A stretch of 64,000 bases of DNA. Origin: Patiria pectinifera. Taxonomy: Eukaryota > Echinodermata > Asteroidea > Valvatida > Asterinidae. The position numbers and the translations under genes were made by a program. The notes under the pieces were generated by a model, which was not told the origin of the DNA, searched no databases, and was given only the letters and a program-made list of their open reading frames with translations. Of the stretch, positions 37,601-44,051 are shown piece by piece (the stretch's first letter is position 1; every line of letters begins with the position of its first letter). The stretch covers positions 16,575,513 to 16,639,512 of the forward strand of contig CM057147.1 in the NCBI GenBank assembly GCA_029964075.1. Direction: 5' to 3'.

Positions 37601-40600
37601 AGGAGAGGAGCTAAGCGAAGATGTAAAAGCTCTTGATTTCCCCCGCAAGCACCGTCACAAACTCTGTTGTCTACGACAGGAGCTCATCGAAGCATTTGTT
37701 GAGTAAGTCTTCCTTTTTCCATTTGTCTCTCAAGTGGTAGTTTGTTTTTCAAGGTCTGCACAAAGACATGGGACCAAGTTAATAGAGCAGGTAGCAAAAA
37801 AACATGTAAAACACAGAAATTACTTGCTAATTGAAAAACATGTTACCAGCTAGTCTGTAACTGGTTCTCAGCTTATAGACTAATTTGACAACAGCAATTT
37901 TTCTGCGGTGGCACCAGGCTCGCGCGATTCGTGCTTGGGTAGTACGCACACACTCTGGGCTCCTTCAACCAATAGGATACCAAAAATGCGCGTGCGGAAA
38001 ATCCTACGTAAACTTTTAAGAAATTCTTTAAAGTTGATAAATTCTGATATACCATTATTATCTCCACTCACATACCTAAATAAAGTTTGTCAGAAAAAAA
38101 TATTTTCTTATTTTTGGGCACATTTTAAAAGGGTTCATTTTGCACTTCGAAATAAAATCATAAAATCACGCCAAAATAGAATTTCTTTGGAACTTTGTAG
38201 GGGTGGGTAAACTCAAGATCTATGAATGGGAATGTTTAGAGCTTGATGACATTTCACTTAATGTGAAATTTTAGGAAAAACGTTTGCTCTAGCAAAGGAC
38301 TTTGAGGTGAAAAATCAATGTGCGCCACGTTAGGGGCCACGCCACGTTAGGGTACAACAACAATACATGCTTAGCACATAAAGTTGCAATATTTCTGCTT
38401 GACACATTCGTGAGCTTTAGCCCTGAGCCTCATTTAATATCACCTCAAAGCCCACACGTTTTCTACTTGTCTGACCAATCAGCCATTTCATACATAGCAT
38501 GTAAGCAGTAAGTTCAGCAGAGAGTACATGTATGTTAACCATTACATCATTAGTAGCAAAAGTAGTGCAACAGTAAAAAAACACTGAGGAAAGTGGAAGA
38601 ATTTGCGTTTCAGGCTATTAGAAATAGTGCCAAGGACTCAAGGTTAACATAACATTTCTGCTTACTGTAATATAGCTGTATTAAACTCATGCAGTCCTTC
38701 ATTTTTAAGGAGCGCGATCGCGCAGGCGCTCCTACTGCGCTCCTCGACTGTCTCGAAGGAGCGCCAAAAATAGCGCTCCTCAGAAATCCAAAAGAGGGCT
38801 CGTCAAACACGGGAAGTTTAAAAATAAGAAGTGATAAAAACGCAAAGGATTAGAAGTCTGAAGCTACACGTATTTTTCGTTGGTATAATGCCCAAACTCA
38901 CGTTAATATGCCGCTGGACATCGCTAAATAATGAACGAACATCGAGCTCGTGCATTGTAAAGATCGTGTGTGTACGTACAGCGGTTGTACTGTGCGTGCA
39001 CAATCTGCATATCGCATAGAGCTGCATGAAAACACGTGGGCCCGTACGTGCGAGTGCAGCAATGACTGGTTCCCGCTGCGCCGCGTACTAAGTCCCAATG
39101 AAGGCATGATGAAAATGCGGTAACCAGTCAATGTAATAGTCGCGCGCGGTGCAATGCACTGCCGTAATAGACATCGTAAAAATGCCAAGAAAACAACGAT
39201 TGAGAAGGACGATCTTTGCAAGCTTACTCACAGAACTTGATCTCTCTTGTCTGTGTATGTATTTCTCGTGTTCATGAATTTATTCTGAGGAAGTTTTACT
39301 GGTATGTGAAGTGAAACGATGCAGCGTGTTTCACCGAAATCCTATACCGTAAAACGTGTCTCATTGCCGGCCCACCACACACAGTGCATCACAAACGCTC
39401 GTACTAGTGCGAAGTTCAGGCGTTGTTAGCCAGTTTCTCGTCGTGACTAGCATTGTGTATATGGCATACTTGACCTGCATTTTCCATTATTTTTAAGATT
39501 ATCGACGGCAGATATTTTCGATAAAACTTAAGGCAAGTTTGTGTCATTTTGAGGCCCTTTTTGTATAGATTTCGTAGAGCAATTGAAATAGTTCAGGCTG
39601 AAACTTTCATATAATTTTAACGAATCTGAAAGCAAATATTCAGTTGCTTTATGTGCCGTTTATTAACTCTCCATTTTCCAAGTATAATCAAGTGATGAAC
39701 CAACTGACAACTGTATTAAAAAAATGAAAGCCTAAGCAGTAGTCAAACCTTTTATTAATCTCCATTTAATTAGTTTTTTAAAATAAATTTTACCTTGTCT
39801 TACAGTTACAAAAACGAAAAAAGTAACGCAACTTGAGCATATGTTATTATGCAAAAACTAATAATAATGCAGCCCCTTGAATAAATCCTTATTTCAAAAT
39901 AAAACAAAAACAATGGTAACCCGTCGTTTTACCGCTATTTATCCATAGATTTTAAGGAGAGCGATTTGCTCTCCTCAAATATTTGAGGAGAGCGATTTAT
40001 AGCTCTCCTGGATTTTCTTTAAATGAAGGACTGCTCATGTTGATGTGAATTTCTTTCAGGCATCAGTACATGGTGTTTGTCCGCCACGCAGCTGTCCTAC
40101 TAATGCAACAACAGAAGCCAGAGACAGAAACTGCTCCTAAAGAGAGCAACAACAATGCCAATCAGACTGAATCTAGTAAAGACGATCAAAAAGACGATCA
40201 AAAAGACGATCAAAAAGACGCTCACAACACAGCAAAGACAGAAACATCCAAAGAGCAAGACGTTATTCTTGAAACTCCCTCCCATGAGTCAAACTCGGAG
40301 CCGGAAACAGTTGAGCCAAAGGACAAACTCAACGGACTTGAGGAATCGCAGGAGGACGGCGATAAATTCACGGAGGATACTTTGAAGGACAGTTTGAAGG
40401 ACGCGGCCAACGCAGTCCTGGCGGGGAAGTGTCCGATGCTGAACGGCCTGGACGTGACCGGGATTGACCAGTTGGCCGAGAACATCAGCAGTGTGACGGA
40501 GGAGGCCGCCAAGGCACTCACTGAGTCACAGAAGAAAGACATAGGTAAATGTACTACATTGTATTAAACTGTATTACATTGTATTAAACTGTATTACATT

Positions 40601-43538
40601 GTATTAAACTGGATTACATTGTGTTCATAAATACCTGAGACAGTTTACCATTCTTATTGGTTGAGAGCCCGTCACGTGGGTGGTTTTAAATGGTTGATAA
40701 AACACCGGCTGGCTGGTTTTAAACGTTTTTCTGGTGTCACATGAAATTTTGCCTCCTGTGAAATGTGGTCCCTTTTACTCTTTTATATATTGAACATTCA
40801 CAATCTTCACTTAGGCATGCGCAATACTATCAATGAGTCCATATTTCTTAGAGTCCTAAGTTCACACTACACTGGCACTGCTGCATTCTGCGCCACAATG
40901 CGCAGTACGTGCCACATTGCGCAGTACGTGCCACGTGCGTGCCAATCTCCATTTAAGGAGATTTTATTACAAATTATTTAAAAAAGTATTTGATTATGAA
41001 CAAGTTCTTTGTTTTCTGTGTCCGTTTGGTATTCCAGTTGACTCAGGTCACAAGGAGGTCATCGCCAAGGCAGCCAAGGTCGCGGGGTCACTGAGTATGA
41101 CAGAATTTGACATCCGCTTTAACCCCGACGTCTTCTCAGAGGGCGTGACGCATGCTGACCCCGATGTAAGTATCCAGCCAGACAAAGATGTAATTTAGAG
41201 AACAAAGAAGTAGTTGAGAATGAAGTAGTTGTAGTAGTTTCCAAGAGATGTAAAAATCTTGGGAGAAACTGTTGTCCGGGTTTCCACAGACATGAAAAAA
41301 TCCTGGAAAATCCTAGGAATTTAAAGCTATCATGGAAAGTCATGGAAAAATGTGGAATTTCGGTATTTTACTAGGATTCAGGGAAAGTTGATATTCTAAG
41401 ACGAAAGCCACGGGAAGCCATGGAATCCTTGGTAACCCCTACGTGATGATGCGTAGTATCTGGCTATGGCAGTCTTCCAGCTTGCATTCCAGTTTAGTAT
41501 GCTTCCTCAGTGCGTCATTGTGATGTTTTCGTGGTGCTCAGTGGTCGTGTGTGAAACTGAATGGACGTGGCATCCCTGCCAAAGCAGCATCGGCACTGGT
41601 TATGGAAAGCCCTAATTTTGTCGTGGAAAAGTCAGGGAGTTTCATTTTAAGCTTTCTCTGAGAAATTCAATTTCAGTTGTTGAGCATTCGACATTGTTAA
41701 TGATGAGCATTGTGTTAAAACAGGGAATTCATAAAATATAATTCTCTTCTTTTTTTTCTTTCGTGCATTTACAGAGTGAGTTCTTTGAGAGGGAAAAGCG
41801 AGTGGTCAAGGATGCTGCTAGGTTTCTCCTCGTGGGCCAAATTCCTACATTTGTAAGTATTGTCTAGTCTTCTACATGTATTTCATCCAGCCGTATTACC
41901 TAATCTTCAACCCATAAGTCAATCACAAGTCTGGTCAGGTCAATTATGAAGGAGTGCCATTTGTAACAGTTCATTTGAATATCTTATGACTTAAAGTCTA
42001 GATGACTTGTGATTGGCTTGTGATTGACTCATGATTGACTCACGAGTGACTTGTAATTGTCTTGTGGTTGACTTGGGATTGACTTGGGTTTGACTTGTGG
42101 TCAACTTGTCAACGACTTGCGATTGACTTGTGGTTGAGTTAGGATTGACTTGTGATTAACTTGCGATTGACTTGTAGTTGACTTGGGATTGACTTGGGAT
42201 TAACTTGTGATTAAGTTGTGATTGACTTTGGATTGACTTAGGATTGACTTGTGGTTGACTTGCGATTGACTTGTAGTTGACTTGGGATTGACTTGTGATT
42301 AACTTGTGACTGACTTGCGGTTGACTTGCAATTGACTTGTGGATGACTTGGGATTGACTTGGGATTGACTTGGGATTAACTTGTGATTAAGTTGTGATTG
42401 ACTTGGGATTGACTTAGGATTGACTTGTGGTTGACTTGAGATTGACTTGGGATTGACTTGCGATTGACTTGGGATGGACTTGGGATGGACTTGGGATTGA
42501 CTTGTGGTTGACTTGGGATGGACTTGGGATGGACTTGGGATGGACTTGGGATTGACTTGGGATTGACTTGGGACTGACTTGCGATTGACTTGTGATTGAT
42601 TTGTGATTGACTTGGGATTGACTTGGGATTGAATTGTGATTGACTTGTGTGTGACTTGTGTGTGACTTTTATTGACTTTTGATTGACTACGACTCCCAAG
42701 TTTATGGAAGTTCTTCCCATCAACAAACATCTAGCTTAAATCTCTGTGTTTGCTTTCTTATGCCCATGATTTTGCAGATACGTGAATGTTTAGAGCATAA
42801 CCTAGCACCCCTGGATGGTTTGACCCTGATTGAGGCATTGCATCAAAGGTAAGAAAACTGAACATTTGATATCTCCCCTAAAAAAAACCCAATGAGGGCT
42901 CAAAGTAGGCTTATATTAGATGAATTTGTTTAAGTGGTCCTCATGATAAACATGCTTAATCCATTATTGCTACGTATTTCATTGTATTTATTCCCATTGA
43001 ATTCATAAAGCCACACAGTGGTTGAGGCAGTTTATTGGCAGTACAAGGAGTACCAGGCAGGGTGGTTTGGGGCAGAACAGGTATAAATGGGTTAAAAGAT
43101 AAAAGTAAAGAGCCTTGGGAAAAAAACATGAAATAAAGTGGTTTCCGGTTAGTTCTATTTAAATTTTTTTACTCACAGAATTTGGCCTAAGAACTTTGTG
43201 CCAGAAAGCACATGACTACTGTTGTTTATTAACCTATCGCTGTAGAATCCTGGCAACGCAACTTATGAAATATTGTCCAATTACATGATATACAAATGGA
43301 TGCAGAACGTGCAAAATCCGAGACAAACAAATCTTAACATACAAAATTCCATAGGGTTGTCTAAGGGGCGTTGCTAACATGCAAGCAACAATAGGAAATT
43401 GTCTTCACACTTTTTCAGCTGGTGCATATTATTATTTCATGAACATTTGTGTTGTACTTTTGCAGAGGCATCAACGTTCGTTACCTGGGTGTCATAGCAA
43501 CGATTGTTTCCACAATTCCACCTCTGTCCTATCTGCAT
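10203..43538 (+). CDS. CLUH: CLUH, clustered mitochondria protein homolog (5' part, 19 coding exons, cut by assembly gap)
   Basis: CLUH proteins (Clu1 in yeast, CluA in Dictyostelium, clueless in fly) are cytosolic. They bind mRNAs for nuclear-encoded mitochondrial proteins and are needed for normal mitochondrial distribution. The spliced exons give about 977 codons. Residues 1-130 are an acidic, Ser/Asn/Glu-rich leader. About 135-260 is the CLU N-terminal domain ([13 protein letters not shown], then [20 protein letters not shown]). About 375-640 is the Clu domain ([100 protein letters not shown]). An acidic linker (700-860) and the start of the central helical region follow. The C-terminal TPR part, expected in the family, is missing because of the N gap after 43538. 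All introns are GT-AG and phases match, except at the exon 4/5 join. The ATG at 10203 has A at -3 and begins the long open exon; 5' UTR exons upstream are not identified. Identification is by recalled similarity to vertebrate CLUH. Confidence 0.96.
10843..11110. repeat. ggaggattgaggatgaatg degenerate tandem repeat, family D-like
   Basis: Five or so degenerate units containing ggaggattgaggatgaa, bounded by cctcaatcctccaaaa on the left and ttggaggattgagtatgg on the right. It is a weak inverted-repeat element related to family D. Counterpart at about 55440-55710 in copy 2. Confidence 0.65.
11111..13680. other. Intron 1 sequence without recognised features
   Basis: AT-rich; several TACCGGTA and TACATGTA octamers between 11700 and 13210. 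No coding segment supported. Confidence 0.5.
13681..14395 (+). repeat. ~370-bp tandem repeat, two units
   Basis: Units at about 13681-14055 and 14056-14395 share attcttgctaagcattaata, gacccatttttggtt, ataatttttgtaatccttga, gtgatgaatt and gtgatttacagg in the same order. The second unit ends in a G run (about 14375-14392). Copy 2 has three units. Confidence 0.85.
14529..15047 (+). mobile_element. Family B foldback element (MITE), copy 1 only
   Basis: TTAA at 14529-14532 and 15044-15047, with inverted termini (ttaaagctatagtccatcat and gatggactatacctttaa). Length 519 bp. Copy 2 has the uninterrupted site cctcagtttaactccaaagg near 59324-59343. No coding capacity. Confidence 0.9.
15450..15716. mobile_element. 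Foldback element of 267 bp, copy 1 only
   Basis: The left arm gtaactgggtcattctataa and the right arm ttatagaatgacccaacta are inverted. Each arm is about 55 bp and includes a ggggtcc...cccgtccctgttac block. Copy 2 runs directly from tttttaagcttttt to atgtatgatg. No coding capacity; superfamily unclear. Confidence 0.82.
15717..16780. other. Intron 1 sequence without recognised features
   Basis: No gene. A tandem pair, acctgtcctcctgaatttag twice at 15960-16002, is single in copy 2 (60080-60103). Confidence 0.5.
16942..17143. repeat. ~200-bp inverted repeat
   Basis: caatgcctgaataaatcctt and cttgtcatctgattggt on the left pair with accaatcagatgacag and ataaattcaggcattg on the right. Present in both copies (about 61590-61800). 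Arms of about 45 bp; no coding content. Confidence 0.7.
17979..18123 (+). mobile_element. tRNA-derived SINE, 5' part (split by a palindromic element)
   Basis: The head has the B-box-like gggttcgagtcc (18045-18056), followed by the SINE body tcattgcttctcccagccca. The body stops at ccaggaTTAA, where the family C palindrome begins, and resumes after it as TTAAatgggtac. The intact SINE at 19205-19499 (opposite strand) reads caggagtaaatgggtacc across this point. Confidence 0.8.
18124..18604. mobile_element. Family C long palindromic foldback element (481 bp)
   Basis: Near-complete palindrome. The left end TTAAAGAGGTTGTGGAATGC matches the right end gcattccacaacctctttaa in inverted form; TTAA is at 18124-18127 and 18601-18604. 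Arms of about 200 bp include aaatcgtgacgtaataaaca and its reverse complement near the centre. Nested in a SINE. Present at the same place in copy 2. Confidence 0.9.
19205..19499 (-). mobile_element. tRNA-derived SINE
   Basis: On the minus strand the head reads gtcctcgtggtctggagcat (A-box region) and then gtgggttcgagcccagcctg (B box; forward gggctcgaaccc at 19425-19436). The body follows, with cttgggcaaggcactttgtc and caggagtaaatgggtacc. Lies about 195 bp upstream of CLUH exon 2. Copy 2 ends inside its counterpart. Confidence 0.8.
19694..19865 (+). CDS. CLUH: CLUH coding exon 2
   Basis: Encodes [20 protein letters not shown] onward to SVVKVVE, the most conserved part of the CLU N-terminal domain. 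Flanked by tcctcccag and gtgaga. Enters in phase 0 and leaves one base of the next codon. GC-rich compared with the surrounding introns. Confidence 0.95.
19954..20088 (+). CDS. CLUH: CLUH coding exon 3
   Basis: Encodes [19 protein letters not shown] and then [20 protein letters not shown], nearly identical to vertebrate CLUH. Acceptor ttttttacag and donor gtaagc. Leaves one base (G) for the next codon. Confidence 0.95.
20089..20784 (+). other. CLUH intron 3
   Basis: AT-rich intron; no repeat family or other gene seen. Confidence 0.7.
20785..20963 (+). CDS. CLUH: CLUH coding exon 4 (apparent frameshifts)
   Basis: The first half reads [20 protein letters not shown] as expected. After SKER the frame slips: the conserved residues continue one frame over as [20 protein letters not shown] and then shift again to reach [11 protein letters not shown] before the donor gtaagc at 20964. 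Read straight through, the frame stops at 20913-20915. The join to exon 5 is also out of phase, and the total deficit is consistent with a few missing bases. The rest of the gene is intact, so sequencing or assembly indels are more likely than gene death. The 3' boundary is the least certain of all the exons. Confidence 0.75.
20985..21275. repeat. gctaagca-rich dispersed repeat
   Basis: Recurrent tgctaagca and tgcttagca words (cttgctaagcaagaag, ttttgctaagcagata, tgtgctaagcagcc, tgtgctaagcacc) with cagctgggaaccagtc. Similar words occur at 13606-13710. Boundaries unclear. Confidence 0.5.
23333..23393 (+). mobile_element. Family B MITE fragment
   Basis: Only the left about 60 bp (ttaaagctacagtccatcat, then aactgacgtaattattgtta) remains before a pogo-like element begins. 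Confidence 0.75.
23396..23573. mobile_element. pogo/Tigger-like MITE (~180 bp)
   Basis: TIRs CAGTCGACTCTCGTTAGTAC and (reverse complement of the right end) CAGTGAGTCTCGTTAATAC, with TA before the left end. The CAGT-GACTC-CGTTA pattern is typical of the pogo/Tigger branch of Tc1/mariner. Too short for a transposase. It interrupts a family B fragment. Confidence 0.75.
23574..24600. other. Intron 4 sequence without recognised features
   Basis: Mostly AT-rich. A GC-richer patch lies at about 23940-24150, but it has no ORF with recognisable content. Confidence 0.5.
24602..25015 (-). mobile_element. tRNA-derived SINE, nearly full length
   Basis: On the minus strand the element starts with a tRNA-like head: A box tggtccaatgg (forward 24993-25003) and B box ggttcgaatcc (forward 24949-24959). 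The body includes cttgagcaaggcactttacc. The 3' tail is gcgctatataagactcc followed by an (att)n run at 24602-24612. Too degenerate and too long to be a functional tRNA gene. Confidence 0.88.
25106..25592. mobile_element. TA-flanked palindromic foldback element (487 bp)
   Basis: The left terminus cagcctgtctccaaaataat matches the right terminus gtaccatttttttt...gacaggctg in inverted form, with TA at 25104-25105 and 25593-25594. Arms of about 240 bp each include aaagaccaggctttctaata and its counterpart ctattggaaagcccagtctt. The TIR and TA target resemble mariner-type elements. The two ORFs inside are arm artefacts. Confidence 0.85.
25600..27830. other. Intron 4 sequence without recognised genes
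   Basis: AT-rich, with many tacatgta words between 25740 and 26960. 26036-26110 (taatgaaaggtttatgaaac...cctgaaaagaac) matches one arm of the foldback at 33926-34108. Confidence 0.55.
27833..27900 (-). mobile_element. SINE 3'-tail fragment
   Basis: taatgcttatacagcgcttt and tctcaaagtgcttggcaatt match the tail region of the SINEs at 24602 and 37156. Confidence 0.55.
28022..28125. repeat. Palindromic gattctatactatagaatc tandem cluster
   Basis: The words tttgattctatactatagaa and attctatttgattctatac recur two to three times. Each is close to self-complementary, giving a small AT-rich hairpin cluster. Confidence 0.7.
28391..28888. mobile_element. TA-flanked palindromic foldback element (498 bp)
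   Basis: Termini cagggcgagtcaaaaaacat and tgggtttcgctgactcacctg are inverted repeats; TA is at 28389-28390 and 28889-28890. Arms of about 230 bp include ttttagtgaagttctg and agtacaagaatcattcaaat, each with its reverse complement. Ends about 78 bp before CLUH exon 5. Mariner-like by TA target and TIR; non-autonomous. Confidence 0.86.
28967..29051 (+). CDS. CLUH: CLUH coding exon 5
   Basis: Encodes (G)[20 protein letters not shown] and TRGFYINQ, matching the vertebrate GDLMYLFVIT...STRGFYLNQ block. Acceptor tttccatcag and donor gtaagt. It begins two bases into its frame relative to exon 4, where the upstream frame is damaged. Confidence 0.93.
29173..29298 (+). CDS. CLUH: CLUH coding exon 6
   Basis: Encodes [20 protein letters not shown] and [20 protein letters not shown]. 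Acceptor ttttgtgcag and donor gtgagc. Phases agree with exons 5 and 7. Confidence 0.95.
29299..30377 (+). other. CLUH intron 6 with a recurring gtcacttcrtcaaaa motif
   Basis: Non-coding. The 15-mer gtcacttcatcaaaa or gtcacttcgtcaaaa, often preceded by att, occurs near 29917, 30028, 30126 and 30305. Spacing is irregular (about 100-180 bp). No other family recognised. Confidence 0.7.
30378..30481 (+). CDS. CLUH: CLUH coding exon 7
   Basis: Encodes [20 protein letters not shown] then [15 protein letters not shown], nearly identical to the vertebrate block QRHPFERIATPFQVYSW. Acceptor ccgattgcag and donor gtaaga. Confidence 0.95.
30760..31069. mobile_element. Foldback element in intron 7
   Basis: The left arm aaggtttgcggtaacaccat...acaaccggttggttgtga matches the right arm tcacaaccaaccggttc...gtgttgccacaaaacctca in inverted form. 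The outer arm sequence is related to the foldback at 33926-34108. Nothing else of note in intron 7 (30482-31286). Confidence 0.72.
31287..31330 (+). CDS. CLUH: CLUH coding exon 8 (44-nt small exon)
   Basis: A 44-nt exon encoding [15 protein letters not shown] across its joins, identical to a universally conserved CLU-family segment. Acceptor tttctcctcag and donor gtaggt. Too short for an ORF search; recognised by family sequence and exact phase fit. Confidence 0.95.
31615..31799 (+). CDS. CLUH: CLUH coding exon 9
   Basis: Encodes [20 protein letters not shown] to [19 protein letters not shown]. This is the core of the Clu domain and nearly identical to human. Acceptor tctttag and donor gtatgg. 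The last two bases, AA, complete a Lys codon with exon 10. Confidence 0.95.
31800..32629 (+). other. CLUH intron 9
   Basis: No repeat family recognised; a 61-codon ORF at 31977 has no recognisable content. Confidence 0.6.
32630..32732 (+). CDS. CLUH: CLUH coding exon 10
   Basis: Encodes [20 protein letters not shown] and [14 protein letters not shown], Clu domain. Acceptor cattttccag and donor gtaagt. Exits in phase 0. Confidence 0.95.
32787..33304 (+). mobile_element. Family A foldback element (MITE), well preserved
   Basis: TTAA at both ends (32787-32790 and 33301-33304). Left terminus ttaaagggaaaatacaacat; right terminus atgttgtacattccctttaa. Length 518 bp. Contains the perfect central palindrome with core ggtcggccgacc (32950-32961). 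Starts 54 bp after the exon 10 donor. No coding capacity. Confidence 0.92.
33405..33925 (+). mobile_element. Family A foldback element, diverged
   Basis: Same block order as 32787-33304 (caacatttgcaaatataa, cacctggtgtgctgtcattt, ggaaccagactacaagaa, gcaaatgttgtatatttcct). The termini have decayed and the central palindrome is lost, so it is an older member. Confidence 0.82.
33926..34108. mobile_element. Short foldback element (183 bp), arms nearly identical
   Basis: The left arm taaataatgaaaggtttgcg...ctaagagaatgg and the right arm ccattctcttagttgaga...cctttcattattta are inverted over about 72 bp around a 40-bp loop. Abuts the right end of a family A element. A one-arm relative lies at 26036-26110. 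Confidence 0.85.
34313..34525 (+). CDS. CLUH: CLUH coding exon 11
   Basis: Encodes [40 protein letters not shown] and [19 protein letters not shown], Clu domain. Acceptor tttctccag and donor gtgagc. A clean 71-codon phase-0 exon. Confidence 0.96.
34861..35265 (-). repeat. Family D repeat, reverse orientation
   Basis: Starts taactccctaggccttttt and ends gtggttagggttaacc. Includes gcctcaatcctgcaaaatct and atcctggagcagtacggagg. Lies in CLUH intron 11 (34526-35374). Confidence 0.82.
35375..35470 (+). CDS. CLUH: CLUH coding exon 12
   Basis: Encodes [20 protein letters not shown] and [12 protein letters not shown]. Acceptor tgttttcag and donor gtacgg. 32 codons, phase 0 at both ends. Confidence 0.94.
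35878..36401 (+). mobile_element. Family A foldback element (MITE), well preserved
   Basis: TTAA at 35878-35881 and 36398-36401, termini ttaaagggaagatacaacat and atgttgtacattccctttaa. Central palindrome intact near 36034-36061. Length 524 bp. In CLUH intron 12 (35471-36725), where nothing else was recognised. Confidence 0.92.
36726..36804 (+). CDS. CLUH: CLUH coding exon 13
   Basis: Encodes [20 protein letters not shown] and DINFLP, a signature block of the Clu domain. Acceptor ccttcccag and donor gtaagt; one base is carried to exon 14. Confidence 0.95.
37156..37419 (-). mobile_element. tRNA-derived SINE, head partly deleted
   Basis: The (aat)n tail at 37157-37171 is followed by gcggtgcttatattgcg. 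The body has cttgggcaagacactttact and ccaggagtatacatgggtac (minus strand), and an A-box-like tggtccagtgg (forward 37397-37407). The expected B-box stretch is missing. In CLUH intron 13. Confidence 0.8.
37597..37702 (+). CDS. CLUH: CLUH coding exon 14
   Basis: Encodes (I)[19 protein letters not shown] and [16 protein letters not shown], matching vertebrate [18 protein letters not shown]. Acceptor ggtttcag and donor gtaagt. Confidence 0.95.
37703..38690 (+). other. CLUH intron 14, 5' part
   Basis: No gene or repeat family recognised. Two ggggccacgccacgttaggg-like words (38325-38352) form a short tandem. Confidence 0.55.
38691..40034. mobile_element. 1.34-kb TIR DNA element in intron 14
   Basis: The left end gcagtccttcatttttaagg matches the right end tttaaatgaaggactgc in inverted form. 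TCAT flanks both ends (38687-38690 and 40035-40038), suggesting a 4-bp target duplication. The termini also hold short hairpins: gcgctcct/aggagcgc on the left and aggagagcgatt/gctctcct on the right. The left half is GC- and CpG-rich. No transposase recognised. It ends 25 bp before CLUH exon 15. Confidence 0.78.
40060..40544 (+). CDS. CLUH: CLUH coding exon 15 (long, with acidic linker)
   Basis: Begins [20 protein letters not shown], conserved with vertebrates, then runs into a long Lys/Asp/Glu/Ser/Thr-rich linker of about 110 residues. The linker includes a 12-nt tandem repeat encoding KDDQ three times near 40180-40220. It closes with a helical segment [20 protein letters not shown]. At 161 full codons it is the longest exon. 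The linker is expected to be disordered and poorly conserved. Acceptor ttctttcag and donor gtaaat. Confidence 0.93.
40545..41037 (+). other. CLUH intron 15 with a short tandem repeat at its start
   Basis: tacattgtattaaactgtat repeats about three times at 40555-40620 immediately after the donor. A degenerate cagtacgtgccac pair lies at 40903-40935. No gene. Confidence 0.7.
41038..41165 (+). CDS. CLUH: CLUH coding exon 16
   Basis: Encodes [20 protein letters not shown] and [20 protein letters not shown], matching vertebrate [29 protein letters not shown] in pattern. Acceptor gtattccag and donor gtaagt. Confidence 0.94.
41166..41774 (+). other. CLUH intron 16
   Basis: Contains recurring catggaaa/aatcctggaaaa words at 41293-41440 and no recognised gene or element. 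Confidence 0.55.
41775..41852 (+). CDS. CLUH: CLUH coding exon 17
   Basis: Encodes [20 protein letters not shown] and GQIPTF (vertebrate equivalent: LLKDAAAFLLSCQIPGL). Acceptor catttacag and donor gtaagt; 26 codons, phase 0. Confidence 0.93.
41996..42692. repeat. Intronic minisatellite, 11-bp unit (gggattgactt)
   Basis: About 700 bp of the degenerate unit gggattgactt, with variants gtgattgactt, gtggttgactt and gggatggactt. Higher-order blocks recur, for example gggattaacttgtgattaag at about 42199 and 42370. It fills most of CLUH intron 17. The long minus-strand ORFs over it are produced by the repeat. Confidence 0.95.
42778..42848 (+). CDS. CLUH: CLUH coding exon 18
   Basis: Encodes [20 protein letters not shown] and LHQR (vertebrate equivalent: [23 protein letters not shown]). 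Acceptor gattttgcag and donor gtaaga. Confidence 0.93.
42849..43465 (+). other. CLUH intron 18
   Basis: No repeat family or gene recognised. Confidence 0.6.
43466..43538 (+). CDS. CLUH: CLUH coding exon 19 (last before the gap)
   Basis: Encodes [20 protein letters not shown] and SYLH (vertebrate equivalent: GINMRYLGKVLELV). Acceptor cttttgcag and donor gtaagt at 43539, thirteen bases before the N run. The exons that should follow, with the GISELITRSAKHIFK-type segment and the TPR repeats, do not appear downstream in this window. Confidence 0.93.
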
Positions 43539-43551
43539 GTAAGTCAACTTC

Positions 43552-44051
43552 NNNNNNNNNNNNNNNNNNNNNNNNNNNNNNNNNNNNNNNNNNNNNNNNN
43601 NNNNNNNNNNNNNNNNNNNNNNNNNNNNNNNNNNNNNNNNNNNNNNNNNNNNNNNNNNNNNNNNNNNNNNNNNNNNNNNNNNNNNNNNNNNNNNNNNNNN
43701 NNNNNNNNNNNNNNNNNNNNNNNNNNNNNNNNNNNNNNNNNNNNNNNNNNNNNNNNNNNNNNNNNNNNNNNNNNNNNNNNNNNNNNNNNNNNNNNNNNNN
43801 NNNNNNNNNNNNNNNNNNNNNNNNNNNNNNNNNNNNNNNNNNNNNNNNNNNNNNNNNNNNNNNNNNNNNNNNNNNNNNNNNNNNNNNNNNNNNNNNNNNN
43901 NNNNNNNNNNNNNNNNNNNNNNNNNNNNNNNNNNNNNNNNNNNNNNNNNNNNNNNNNNNNNNNNNNNNNNNNNNNNNNNNNNNNNNNNNNNNNNNNNNNN
44001 NNNNNNNNNNNNNNNNNNNNNNNNNNNNNNNNNNNNNNNNNNNNNNNNNNN
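43552..44051. other. Assembly gap (500 N)
   Basis: Exactly 500 undetermined bases, a conventional filler length, so the true distance is unknown. It falls in the CLUH intron after exon 19 and marks the join between the two versions of the locus. Confidence 0.99.

Noticed and set aside
42299-42730. 143- and 116-residue minus-strand ORFs rich in Ser/Gln/Val/Asn/Pro/Lys
   Set aside because: They are the 11-bp minisatellite read in frame; no splice or family evidence.
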